From Albifimbria verrucaria (Eukaryota > Ascomycota > Sordariomycetes > Hypocreales > Stachybotryaceae): a stretch of 64,000 nt of DNA. How positions within the stretch are numbered: position 1 is the first letter of the stretch; each line of letters starts with the position of its first letter. Shown here one piece after another: positions 1 to 10,170 of this stretch. Below the pieces are notes generated by a model. That model was not told the DNA's origin, did no database searches, and saw nothing but the letters and a program-made list of their open reading frames with translations. Location: assembly GCA_020081605.1 (NCBI GenBank), contig JAHREC010000062.1, positions 3,405,758 to 3,469,757 of the forward strand, given 5' to 3'. Position numbers and translations under genes: made by a program.

Positions 1-1646
1 CGAGCTGTGACTGCACGTTGACAATCTTCTTGGTCGGGAACTCGAACTCGACAACGGGGACACGAGCGGCCTTGAGGTGGCTAAGGAAACCAACTTCGTT
101 GGGCTGCAGGAACATCAAGCTCCGTCCCTTGGTATCAGTGCCTCGGGCGGTACGACCAACACGGTGAATGTAGTCCTTGGCGTTGTCCGGAGGATCAAAT
201 TGAACGATGAAGTCGACAGCAGGAATCTACTCATGTTAGTATCGCAGTACAAATACCAGGGTATTCACCGTACTCACATCCAAGCCTCGGGCAGCAACGT
301 CTGTGCAGATGAGGATACCGTGCTCAGCGTTGCTGAACTCGAAGAATGTGTTGGTTCGCTTCTGCTGCTTCTGCTTGCCGTGCAGATCCAGAACGGGGCA
401 GTCAATGTAGTTCAGCAACTCAGCGTAGTACTTGACAGAGTTACAGCTGCTAAAGAAAACAATGACCTTCTTCTTCTTCTGCTGCATCCTCCTCAGGAAA
501 GAGAATAGAAGAATGAATCGCTTGTCCGCGTCACAAAGGACGTATCCTTGCTCTAAGCCGTCCACTGTGCTGAACTGCTTCTCCTCGTCGACGTTAATAT
601 ACAGGGGGCCGGGTCGCAGCGAAATTCGTGCAAGATCCTCTGTAAAGGCCATGGTTAGCATGAATCCCCAAAGCGCAAGGTTAGATTGCTACGCACCGAC
701 TTTGGTGGTCTGAGTAGCAGAGAACAGCATCGTCTGGCGGTCCTCATTGGACAAAACCTTGACAATCTGACGAATCTCATCCTCGAAACCAACCTCCAGA
801 ATGCGGTCGGCCTCGTCAATGATCAACGACTTCAAGTTCTTGAAGACGAAAGGAGTGTTGAGAAGGTGATCCAGCAATCGTCCGGGAGTAGCAATCAACA
901 GATTGACACCCTTGGACAGCTTCTCGACCTCAGCTCTTCGGTTCGCGCCACCAATGACGATGCCATACGTTTGCGAGTGGTGCTTCATTAACTCGCGGGC
1001 GACGCCAAAGATCTGCAGGGCCAATTCTCTTGTGGGCGAAACGACAATAACTCCGGTACCGTTACGAGGCTTGAATCGCAAGGAGCTCAGAATTTCGATC
1101 GCAGGAATCAAGAATGCAAGGGTCTTTCCGGAACCGGTCTTGGCAGCACCAAGCACGTCCTTGCCTGCCAGCAGAGGTGGGATGGCCTAGGGAATCCAAG
1201 TCAGCAGGAGATATATGGTGCCAGAGACAAAAGACATACGTGACGCTGAATGTTGGTCATCTTCTCGAAACCCATCTCCTTGATGGCCTTCATGGTTTTC
1301 TCGGAGAGGTTGAGTTCTTCGAAGAGCTGCGAATCGGTGGAAGGGGCGAGGAGGGGCCGCTGCTTTCAGCGAGTTCGTCACCGGCTTCTTCATCGTCTTC
1401 CTCCTCCTCATTCTCTGCGCCCTCGTCGGCATCCGCTCCATTCTCAACCTCGTCGCCTTCTGATTCTCCATCGACCTTGTCGGAGACAGCCTCGCTGTCG
1501 TCGCTCTCGACCTCGTCGACCTCTTCCTCGGGCTGAACCTTGGGGGTGGGGTTCTTCAGCTTCTTGGACTTCTTCGAAGAGGCGGCGGCGTCAACCACGG
1601 CCTCGGCGGACTTGCGCTTGCGCTTCTTGTTCAGAGTGGCATCCAT
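1..1646 (-). CDS. HAS1: DEAD-box ATP-dependent RNA helicase HAS1 (3' end beyond window)
   Basis: Nucleolar DEAD-box helicase of the HAS1/DDX18 family, needed for 40S and 60S ribosome assembly. Seen: an acidic and lysine-rich N-terminal tail (about 95 residues), then the Q-motif region ([13 protein letters not shown], about 1270-1320), Walker A (AKTGSGKT, about 1135), DEAD box (about 815), SAT (about 725) and the motif VI region HRVGRTARG (about 150). Start is the ATG at 1646. Introns fit 1187-1241, 640-696 and 227-277. The last coding bases and the stop lie before position 1. The acidic tail and the Q motif are in different frames; one extra base in the GGGG run near 1358-1362 joins them, so I treat this as a base lost from the sequence, not a dead gene. 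Divergent from the small gene at 2125. Confidence 0.93.
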
Positions 1647-2124
1647 TGTGACGAGCGGGTGGGTGGAATGCAGATGGTCGAGAGAAACTTGCTGTGATTC
1701 TCTTGCAGATGCTCAGCCGACACCGAAAAGAAAAATATGGTCCCCAGCCTGCGATTAGAAAAAGATAAGAGAGAAAAAGTCGAGACCCACCAGGTGGGAT
1801 ACAAAAGCGGGGCGTGCGCCACAGGCTGGTCTTGACTGTGCACGAGCCACAGAAGTTCGGGAAACTGTGGCGGCCACGTCACTGGAGAGACAAGTCCGGT
1901 TTTGGGATTGCGACACGGGCTTGCGTATCATCTGCTTCTGATCTGATCTGATCTGATCTGGCTTCTTCTTCCGCTTCATATATTTAAACCTGATTGCTCT
2001 TGTATTACTACAAGCTCCCTTGTTTTTATCGACCCAACAACTTCTATACACAAGCTCATCCCAAGTGTAACCAGCCTGTCGCTGTTGCAGGTACAAGCTT
2101 CACGATGCCGACTCCTTAGACAAT
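1647..2124. promoter_or_regulatory. Divergent intergenic region between HAS1 and the Ish1-like gene
   Basis: 478 bases separate the two divergent starts, so both promoters must lie here. The only clear structure is a short tandem repeat at 1937-1960. An open frame crosses the region on the minus strand, but it has no recognisable protein features and I do not call it. Confidence 0.5.
1937..1960. repeat. (TCTGA)n pentanucleotide tandem repeat
   Basis: Nearly five perfect copies of a five-base unit in the HAS1 upstream region. No function is implied by the sequence alone. Confidence 0.8.
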
Positions 2125-2523
2125 ATGATGAAGTCAAAGGTGCGTATTCTACCAAAAGCTTGGATCTGACTTGTATCTAACATTTTATAGAACATGCTAC
2201 TTGGTAAGTGTGTCTGTACGATGAATAGTCTACATACTGATCAGCGAAGCCTTCAGTGGAGTGGTAGCTGCTGCTGCTGCGTGGAGCATCTGGGGCACCG
2301 ATATGTTCCCAGCGCAGCCAGATCCCACAGGCAACCCCGAGGACTGGACGCGAGAGGATATGAGGAGATGGTTGAATGCGGTAAGAGCGCCCCTACTTTC
2401 ATGGACTGTACTATTTCAAGTGCAGGCTGACGGCTCACAGAGAAACTTGTTCCCGGGGACTCTGCCACCAGAGAAGAGTTATTGGCTCGAGTCTTGGCTA
2501 ATCTAAGAATTCCGCGGACATGA
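2125..2523 (+). CDS. Small membrane-anchored Ish1-like domain protein
   Basis: Short four-exon gene. The start is the first of two adjacent ATGs (2125 and 2128). Introns fit about 2140-2192, 2203-2249 and 2371-2451. The product is about 78 residues: a hydrophobic N-terminus with an alanine stretch that could act as signal peptide or membrane anchor, then one helical motif running from PEDWTREDMRRWL to SATREELLARVLANLR. That pattern, acidic-W, then RWL, then TREELL, resembles the Ish1/Msc1 repeat of stress-linked nuclear-envelope proteins. The third acceptor was chosen at CACAGAG because only it opens the conserved TREELL frame to the TGA at 2521. Family assignment is by pattern only. Function unknown. 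Confidence 0.65.
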
Positions 2524-3090
2524 CGAAATTGGGGCGTACTGGTGACAGCAAGACAATTGCATCCCAGATGAGCCATTGTGCAACTGAAATAAATGTTAAG
2601 CAGACAGTTAGCGAATGATATTCAATTTTTACGGACAGGATACTGTGTTGTTATATAAAATGGCTGCATTCCAGGAATGTATTGGATGCTATAACGCGGG
2701 ACCTGTTTACGAAGGTCTTGGATTCTTGCAATCAAGGTGCGGAATTCTGGACCTTGACAAGAATATGGAAACCTGGAGGAATGTTCCTTGTTTTAGAAGT
2801 GCGTGCTATAGTAAGCCTTTCATCTCTCTCAGATTTTCTTCTCGTACAGTTTTCAACCTACGAGAGTGCCCAATTCCGCCTCCCGCCTGGTGTCTTTCCC
2901 AGTGACGTTATCGCAGAGACAACGCATGCATCAAGTTTAAACTGCCGTTACCCACCCAATTAACGCCCAGCCTGCCACTGGAGCCGCCCGCACGTGCCAC
3001 CTCAGCATCACTGAATTGCAGCTCTACTGTAGGACCTGTTCGCAACCGACGCAGTCCTCCTCATCCTGGATAACCACCCCAGCCACAGAC
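2524..3090. other. Gene-free spacer
   Basis: Holds the 3' flank of the small gene and the upstream region of the gene at 3091. Two overlapping plus-strand frames (about 2615-2963) lack splice support and recognisable protein features. Nothing else seen. Confidence 0.4.
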
Positions 3091-4514
3091 ATGGCCTTCC
3101 TCGAGGATCCGCGACTGCGCCAGCGCTGGAACCAGATTGCCCACGACGCCGAGGCTGTGACCGAGAATGCCGCCGCCGGCATTTGGTCCTTCCAGCACAA
3201 TTACATCAATCCATGTTTCGGCTCTGTCGCCAGCTCTTTGCAACAATGCACAGCCGTGTGCCTCGGTGACCCGGAAGAGCGCTTGCGGCGGCGACGCGAG
3301 CGCGAGCGCATGCAGGCCGAGTACACCTTTGACTTCTACGACGACTGGTACGAGGACGAAGAGCGCGGCAATGGTGGCCTTCTCGGAAACTGGGGTGGTG
3401 AGGACTGGGACCGGCTTCTGGCGGGAACCGGCAGCTCGAGGAGGCACGGGGCGGAAACGAACGAGCAGCCGCGCAGGAAGAGGGGATGAGCTATGGCACA
3501 AGAGGTGCAAGGAGGAAGACGAACGAACAAGATCCAACCATCATACCGAGCACCCAAGCGATTGGCTTTCTCGGCCGCTTGCCTTGGAAAATGGGCGGGA
3601 CACTCCGCTACAAGCCCAGTGCGGCAGATTTACAAGATCACCCAGGAAGGCACGAGACGGGTGAATCAGAACCATTGCTGGGACCCAATACCAACGCGGG
3701 TTTTGGTGAGCTACCGATGACTAGGAAGCGTAGTGGCACGACCGGCTCGGGAGAAACATCAGATTCATATCGCTCACGGGGCGATCTCTTCCCTAGCGAT
3801 GGCGAAGGAGAAGAGGATGCGGTTCCGCTGGACGACGAAGTAACATACGACATGGTCAGAAAGGATGACCGTAGTAGTGGGAGATCGAGGAGCTTCAAAG
3901 GGAAGCGTCCGGTAGGCGACTTTTCCGGCTCCAGAACAGTCTCCAGAACTACCCTAGGGTCGACAACTTCGGAGGGCTCACCTGTAATGGGCCGCACGTC
4001 AGCATCACTTCCTTCAACGCCGCATTTGGATAATGTACCTTCTCTTGAAGACTTGGAGATGGAAGAAGCTCGGTTACGTCTTGAAGAGGATGAAGAGATT
4101 GCCAAGAAGAAAGAGGCAGCCACTCAACTGGCGGCCCAGAAGGGATTAGGAATCTCAAGCCCATCGCCGGTACGGGAGCCGAAGCTAGAGGTGGTAGAAG
4201 ATGATGACCTCGCGTCCCCGCCGCCTTTTTCGTCTGCCGATAATGATAGGGTTGTGAGCCATGACCCCATCAACCAGATGGGCAAGATATTCAACACATA
4301 TCAACACGAGGCGGTGAATCGATACCACCAGACAACGAAGCTTTTGTCCCAGCTCGATTACCCAATTTTGGTTGATGTAAGGGCAGAGGTACTGTTATTT
4401 GGAGGACTTCCGTACTGAAGGCCAAGCCTAGCGCAGGCAAAGGCGTTCAATCCGGAGTTGTATTACTGGGATTATGAGACATGTACGTTTATGGACTTGG
4501 TGCTATGTATGTAA
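3091..4514 (+). CDS. Conserved fungal protein of unknown function, acidic, with C-terminal charged segment
   Basis: Predicted product of about 454 residues. The N-terminus (MAFLEDPRLRQRWNQIAHD) is well ordered and cysteine-containing, followed by an arginine-rich helix, an acidic FDFYDDWYEDEE patch, a basic stretch, a long low-complexity serine/acidic middle, and a charged helix rich in Glu, Arg and Lys near residue 330. I see no signal peptide or membrane span. The frame breaks at 3483-3489, where an ATGA overlap joins a TGA stop to the next frame; one more G in the GGGG run restores the conserved join (RRKRG then MSYGTRG). An intron fits 4377-4436, after which the frame ends NPELYYWDYET. 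A further intron from 4482 could end the protein a few residues earlier. I recognise it as conserved but cannot name a function. Confidence 0.7.
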
Positions 4515-7365
4515 CTGCTAGGAGCGGAGATACCAGCAAGAGGCGCCATGGATGGCGACAGCGATTGAGATCCAGGAACGATTAATAGATACTGGACTAT
4601 GAACATCAATTATTGCAATATTTCTGGAACACAATGTATGAACGGAAATGAAACTGCAACAGGCATGTCAGCAGCATCGTACAAGCGCCATCATTGAGGT
4701 AGTGTGCACGCAGCAAAAGAATCTTGCAACCTGAAGAAATGCTCATACTCTTAATTATGGGAATCCAGCTGAGTTATTATGAATAGCTCACAATCATCAC
4801 TGAGCTGCATGGAATACTCATGGCGAGAGAGTTTTTCTCAGAACTGAAGAATACATCTGAAGTAGTACTCGTCTGAAAAGTACCCTTGGCTCACAAAGTC
4901 AACGATGAAACGAAACCTTATGTCGCGGTACCTTAATGGTTACTGAAATTCTTTTGCTTCCTTCACAAAGTGACCGTATCTGAGAATTAGTGTAGACTTG
5001 GGGTGTCGACTAATTTTACTTGGACCATGTAGTGCGGTATACGTGCTATTAGTCGAGATTGTGAGCCCACAAAAAGAAGAATAAAATGGAGCAATTAGAG
5101 CGACAAGTTGGGCCGTAGCCAATATCAATGTTGTGTTTGTGCATACCTAAGTGGAAATTAAGTAGACTGTCATGGGCGCTCACTCTGGACACCAATTGCA
5201 ACCAACTCCAGGGTAGGTTCACGCAGACGCGGGCTACAGTCGTGACGGGTGTATCCAGCGTCTTAGAGACCGGATGCTTCCTAGCCACAAGCACTACGGC
5301 GGTCTCGTAGCGAAATTACTGCAACGTATGAAGCATATTAGTAGGCTGTGTCAAGCTCCAACAAAGCCTGAGTGGCCGGGAATGCCTATGAATTAGAGAG
5401 GCTTCTTGCTTAGTAGATGGAACGCTAAGGATTCATCTAGTCACCCTTCTAGTCACCGAGCTTTTAATGAAGCTACGAATCTTTCTCTAACCCCCATGTT
5501 TAGTCTTTGCTATTCAACAACGGACCCGATGATGCTCCCTGTCTGTTGATTGTGCTGTCATTCCTTGTTTGACTGGTGTGGTGGGAGCCGGCCTTATTTT
5601 CTTTCTGACAGTGAAAGGGGCGGAGTGATGAGTGAGAGGAGATAACGTAAAACATGAACCTAAGATTGGTAAGGTCAAGTAGATGGTCACAAGTCTGAGA
5701 ATTTTAAGGCTTGTAAGAGAAGACTTAGCCATGTGAAGCATATGGCAAGGTTAGACAAAACGCCTGACTTTGTGAATCCCCGACTAGGACTCTAGCCTAC
5801 GAACCAGTCGTCCCCAATTCAACAAGCTTTAGTTTGTGAGCCTATGGCATGAGTATGCATAGCTTCATCCATAATACCAGAAATACAACATGGTAACTCA
5901 CTTCTACCCACATCAATGAAGAAGAGATTGTGTACAACCCACTGTCCCCATGAAATGGCAGTACCTTGACGCTCCAAAATGACAACACATTTAAGCCTTC
6001 TCGTAGCCCTTACATAGGAAAGGGGTGATACTGTTTCAAGTAACTGGTACAGTGTGCACCTATTTACTAATTGGTTGTATTGTTTCTCTATTGTAAGAAT
6101 ACGCTCGTTCTTCAGTGACTAACATGGCGTCCAGTATCGTTCGCTACATGGCTATTCCACCGCACGAGGAGAAAGATGGTAAAGACACGCTTCTACATTC
6201 ACTGCATCGGGATTCCTACGTAATTATTCTGGGATCCCGCAAAATTTGACCCGTCAGTTACATTAATGCATTGAGCTGTTAATCTTGTGTCTTCGTGCAC
6301 TCATCTAACATGAGTGCAGATCACAAAGTCGGCCTAAGACTTGCTTCCGTAGTACTGCCAGGTCTTTCCATCACTCAACTGCACCCATCAAAAGTAATTT
6401 GATCATGGATAGAATAAAGCATATTCACAAAGCTACCTATAATAGACTGCATCCAGAATGGTACTAGAGTGCATCCAATCCTTACACAGCGAACGAGGTT
6501 TATCTGCATTTGTAATTTCTTTAACCTGCCCTGTGGCACAAGATGCTACGGGGATAGCTCCACGCTTCTATGGCTCGGCATCACCGTCATGAAATAGAAA
6601 TAATGAATTTAATTCCGATAGAACCTTCAAGTATATATCCGTTGGCGTATTGCGTATCGAGTGAATAGCAATGAACTAAGGATCGCAAGCGGCGGTAAGT
6701 AATAATAAGGATTAACAAATATCAGAATTTAAATCGAATAAAATAAGAATATCATCCGATTAAATATATAATTACATTCTTGTAATTTTCTTATCTTTTC
6801 CTGGGGTTTTCCTGGTTTTAAACGAATAACTTTCTTATAGAAACCTGAGGTCTCCCAGAGCTGGAATCCTCTTCTCGTTGCTTACCGCTACCCTACATTG
6901 TAGAAGTATGTCCACAATCCGAGACCTTTTGGCGACAATCCTAGAACAAAACCTCCCTCAGCGTGCCTCGGACCAATTCCATACTTTGCAGGTAACAGGT
7001 ACGCTACCCGTGATGACGGTGCCATGAGCGCAGGCGCAGGGGCAATTCGTCCACGAACTGGTGACCCTACAAGGCAATGCCTCGGTGTTTCGGGGCCACC
7101 CCGCAAAACCCCTTCCCGCGTTCCCCCATGCCCAGGCCGGCTACCCAGCCACCATTCGATTGGACACCGGGATCCGAGCTGATGAACACGCGATGAATAT
7201 TAAATGGACGTGGCCGCGTGGGTTCATGATATTTGAACGTACCAGTTAATCACATTTTTTACCAGTGAGTTGTGGCGCCTCAATACCCCTTGATTGAGTA
7301 CAAACTGTCCACAAGGAGCAGGATTTAGGACACGTTCTTTAACACTTGGCACAGACATATTCACA
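4515..7365. other. 2.85 kb gene-free region with an AT-rich core
   Basis: No convincing gene on either strand. Open frames are short and lack splice support or recognisable motifs. The stretch at about 6590-6850 is visibly AT-rich compared with flanking genes, the composition expected of old repeat relics mutated by RIP, but I could not identify a parent element. The last 150 bases must hold the promoter of the nitronate monooxygenase gene. Confidence 0.5.
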
Positions 7366-8427
7366 ATGGCGCCGTCCGGTCCTATCACGACACCTATAAC
7401 CCAGCTGCTGGGCATTCAGCACCCCATCATCCTCGCCGGTATGGCTCGGGTGTCTGGCGGGCGTCTCGCAGCAGCCGTCTCCAACGCTGGAGGCCTGGGT
7501 GTCATTGGCGGCTTCATGTACACCCCGAACCAGCTACGTGAGATCATCGCCGAAATGAAGGCCAACTTCACCCGCCCGGATCTGCCGTTTGGTGTGGACC
7601 TGGCCCTTCCCCAGGTCGGCGGCAATGCGCGAAAGACGAACCACGATTATACGGGCGGCAAGCTGGACGAGCTTATCGACATCACAATTGAGAGCGGCGC
7701 AAAGCTGTTTGTCAGCGCGGTCGGCGTGCCTCCCAAGTACATCATCGACAAGCTGCACAATCATGGCATCCTTATCATGAACATGGTTGGTCACCCGAAG
7801 CACGCAGTCAAGGCACTGGAACTGGGTGTGGACATTGTATGCCCACAGGGCGGTGAGGGCGGTGGCCACACTGGCGATATTGCCAACTCGATCCTCATTC
7901 CGGCCGTTGTCGACGTGGCGAGGAAATACAAGCCGGCCATGCTCAAGGGCTCGCCAGCACTCGTTATTGCAGCAGGCGGTATCTGTAATGGCCGCGGCCT
8001 AGCCAGCTCGCTGATGCAGGGCGCAGTGGGTGTCTGGGTTGGCACGCGATTCGTCGCCGCAACGGAAGCGAGCTGCAGCGAAGAGCACAAGAAGGAGGTC
8101 GTATCGTGCGACTTCGACGGCACGGAGCGTACGCTCGTGCTGTCCGGGCGACCGCTGCGCATGAAGACCAACGACTACATCCGCGGATGGCACGCGCGGC
8201 CGGCAGAGATCAAGGCGCTCTGCGACCGCGGTGTGGTGCCCATCGAGCACGACTTCGACCAGGGCAACGATGTCGACCCGCCGCATCTGATGGGACAGGT
8301 TGCAGGTTCCATTGCGCGCGTGCAGCCGGCTGGTGAGATCGTGGCTGACATGGTGCAGGAGGCGACGGAGATGCTGAAGCTGGGAGGTGCGTATTTGGCG
8401 GGTGGAGAGAGGAGCAGCAAGTTGTAA
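7366..8427 (+). CDS. Nitronate monooxygenase (2-nitropropane dioxygenase family, FMN)
   Basis: Single-exon gene for a 353-residue protein of the nitronate monooxygenase family, FMN-dependent enzymes that oxidise alkyl nitronates such as propionate 3-nitronate to aldehydes or keto acids plus nitrite. Seen: a TIM-barrel start with PIILAGMARVSGGRLAAAV, a central GVDIVCPQGGEGGGHTG loop typical of the FMN phosphate and substrate region (with the conserved His in GGHTG), and VIAAGGICNGRGLA followed by GAVGVWVGTRF for the phosphate-binding end of the barrel. The ATG at 7366 sits right before the family start; a longer upstream frame adds unlike residues. No frame break. No targeting signal is evident. 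Likely role is detoxifying nitro compounds; the substrate cannot be told from sequence. Confidence 0.93.
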   Translation: MAPSGPITTPITQLLGIQHPIILAGMARVSGGRLAAAVSNAGGLGVIGGFMYTPNQLREIIAEMKANFTRPDLPFGVDLALPQVGGNARKTNHDYTGGKLDELIDITIESGAKLFVSAVGVPPKYIIDKLHNHGILIMNMVGHPKHAVKALELGVDIVCPQGGEGGGHTGDIANSILIPAVVDVARKYKPAMLKGSPALVIAAGGICNGRGLASSLMQGAVGVWVGTRFVAATEASCSEEHKKEVVSCDFDGTERTLVLSGRPLRMKTNDYIRGWHARPAEIKALCDRGVVPIEHDFDQGNDVDPPHLMGQVAGSIARVQPAGEIVADMVQEATEMLKLGGAYLAGGERSSKL

Positions 8428-8816
8428 GAGGCGATATCACGAGGGTTTCGAGGATTGCCGCACAAATGATGTAGATATTGAGCGCTTCAGCCTGTAGAAT
8501 ACGATGGTATACCTTAGCAACATCATAGCATGTATTTGTTAATATTTCTTCGACTGAAGACTTTGAAGAATGAATTGCCAGGAAATTGCATCTGCCTCTC
8601 ATCTTCACTGTGAGCCGGTCTTATCTTATCAGGGACTAACCAGAGCGTACACATGTACCTCAGCCAGCGGGCGCAGCTCTGATTGGTCCGTGCGACGCCC
8701 CACGAATTTAGCTGCGCACAAAAGATATTCTGCAAAAACCCATCGAAATCGCCTTCCTGAGTTCTGTCCCGACCATTGTTCAACCTACGGAATAGATTCC
8801 CAGAACAACCGCCAAA
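8428..8816. promoter_or_regulatory. Spacer with the RPL38 promoter
   Basis: 389 bases between the nitronate monooxygenase stop and the RPL38 start. An inverted CCAAT box (ATTGG, about 8683-8687) lies about 130 bases before the RPL38 ATG. Nothing else recognised. Confidence 0.4.
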
Positions 8817-9293
8817 ATGCCTCGTGAAATCGCCGATATCAAGAAGGTACGCACTCTATTCAGCAGGAGGACAGACGCCAATTGAATTTTCGGAGAACTA
8901 ACGAAACTGCTACAGTTCATCGAGATCTGCCGTCGGACGGATGCTTCCTGTATGTTTGCCCGCGAGATGCCCGAACCGACAGATTCGGATTGAAGTCATG
9001 GGACAACGCCTCTAACAAGACATTCACAGCCGCGCGCATCAAGAAGAGCAAGAAGACCAACAACGTCAAGTTCAAGGTCCGCTGCCAGAAGCACCTCTAC
9101 ACCCTTGTCCTGAAGGACTCCGACAAGGCCGAGAAGCTCAAGCAGAGCCTTCCTCCCAGTATGCGCCTCCCTCCATCGATGTCGCTTCGCTTGCTGGCGT
9201 GGCGGCTGGGCGAATCTCCTCATGGGAACAGTTTTTTGCTAACGTCGCACCTGTACAGACCTGTCGATCTCTGAGGTTTCCAAGAAGAACTAA
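8817..9293 (+). CDS. RPL38: 60S ribosomal protein L38 (eL38)
   Basis: Cytosolic large-subunit ribosomal protein, 75 residues. Four exons: 8817-8846, 8916-8949, 9030-9158 and 9259-9293. All junctions have GT-AG ends, and spliced phases give an unbroken frame. The product begins [10 protein letters not shown], continues [17 protein letters not shown], has the basic [20 protein letters not shown] core and ends SISEVSKKN. Length matches eL38 of other fungi (about 70-80). More than half of the gene is intron, usual for a ribosomal protein gene. No frame errors. Neighbours are unrelated. Confidence 0.96.
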
Positions 9294-9539
9294 GATGGGA
9301 AATCATGAGGAGGGACGTTGAAAAATGATCGGACGGCTTGCGGGGCGTGGGAAAGGGTCTTACATGCACGAATGGGCGTCTCGGGATACCTTGCATTTCA
9401 TGTGCTCATAACGCATGCGCGGATAGAGTTCAAAAGAACCATTTGAGACCATGACGATTTGCTCGATACGATGACCGAACCTCGAAAGATCCTAACTGCC
9501 TGGCTACGCATAGCGAAAGCAAATCAAGCTGGTGCCGAT

Positions 9540-10170
9540 TCAAGGAACAACGTGCCTGAAATTATACGTCTCCATCTCGTCAGCCAGTTTCAGCAGCCCA
9601 TCCATATGTTCGTCTGGCACATCCTTGCAGCGAAACACGACCAGCTCTTCTTCGGCATCGCTGTTTTCTCAATCCTCCAACCTCCCCATAGTAGCTGCTC
9701 CGGGCTTTTCTCGTGTACTTGTTTCTCTAGATCGTGATACATCCGTCCCACCAGGTCTTTTTGTCCGACTTGTTTACTAGCCGGTAGACATGGAACTCTT
9801 CTCGCGCGAGGAACTCGCCTCTTAGCTGGACGGGCTCTCCGGCCGTATCGACATGGAATAGAAGCACTGACGAACAGCCGGGCGCAATGAACGTGGACAA
9901 TCGGGCGAAGCCTATCTGGTTGTCCTTACTTTTGATCCATTCTCGATGTGCCTCGGGCGATTCCCATAACGCCGTAATCAGTAGGTAGTCGGGATCTCTC
10001 TGGATATACATGGAACTGAGGTTGCCGGTATGGGCTCTCTGTAGAGTATGCGGTTGGTTCTGGTTCATCCACTCATCTTGCAGCTCTTGACATTGCATGA
10101 GGGTCTCGAGGAGCTCCAACTCATCGTAACCGTCCCTGAGGCGGATGAGGGCGAACTCGGTGACATTCAT
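9540..10170 (-). CDS. Dimeric alpha-beta barrel (ABM-like) protein, two tandem domains
   Basis: Product of about 211 residues starting MNVTEFALIRLRDGY (ATG at 10170; in-frame codons further upstream look like leader). It shows two ferredoxin-like repeats. The first runs from EFALIRL to ITALWESPEAHREWIKS. The second runs from EFHVYRLVNKSD to ELVVFRCKDVPDEH and ends FRHVVP. This is the layout of antibiotic-biosynthesis-monooxygenase-like proteins found in fungi, usually of unknown substrate. The frame breaks twice: near 9738-9740 (one G missing before MYHDLEKQ) and in the TTTT run at 9664-9667 (one base missing before SDAEEEL). Both repairs extend the same protein to a TGA at 9540, which argues for sequence errors. 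No neighbouring biosynthetic genes suggest a pathway. Confidence 0.72.

Noticed and set aside
3483..3489. Overlapping bicistronic ATGA as programmed frameshift or reinitiation
   Set aside because: One G added to a G run gives a continuous conserved protein, and the same pattern recurs at many unrelated genes in the window.
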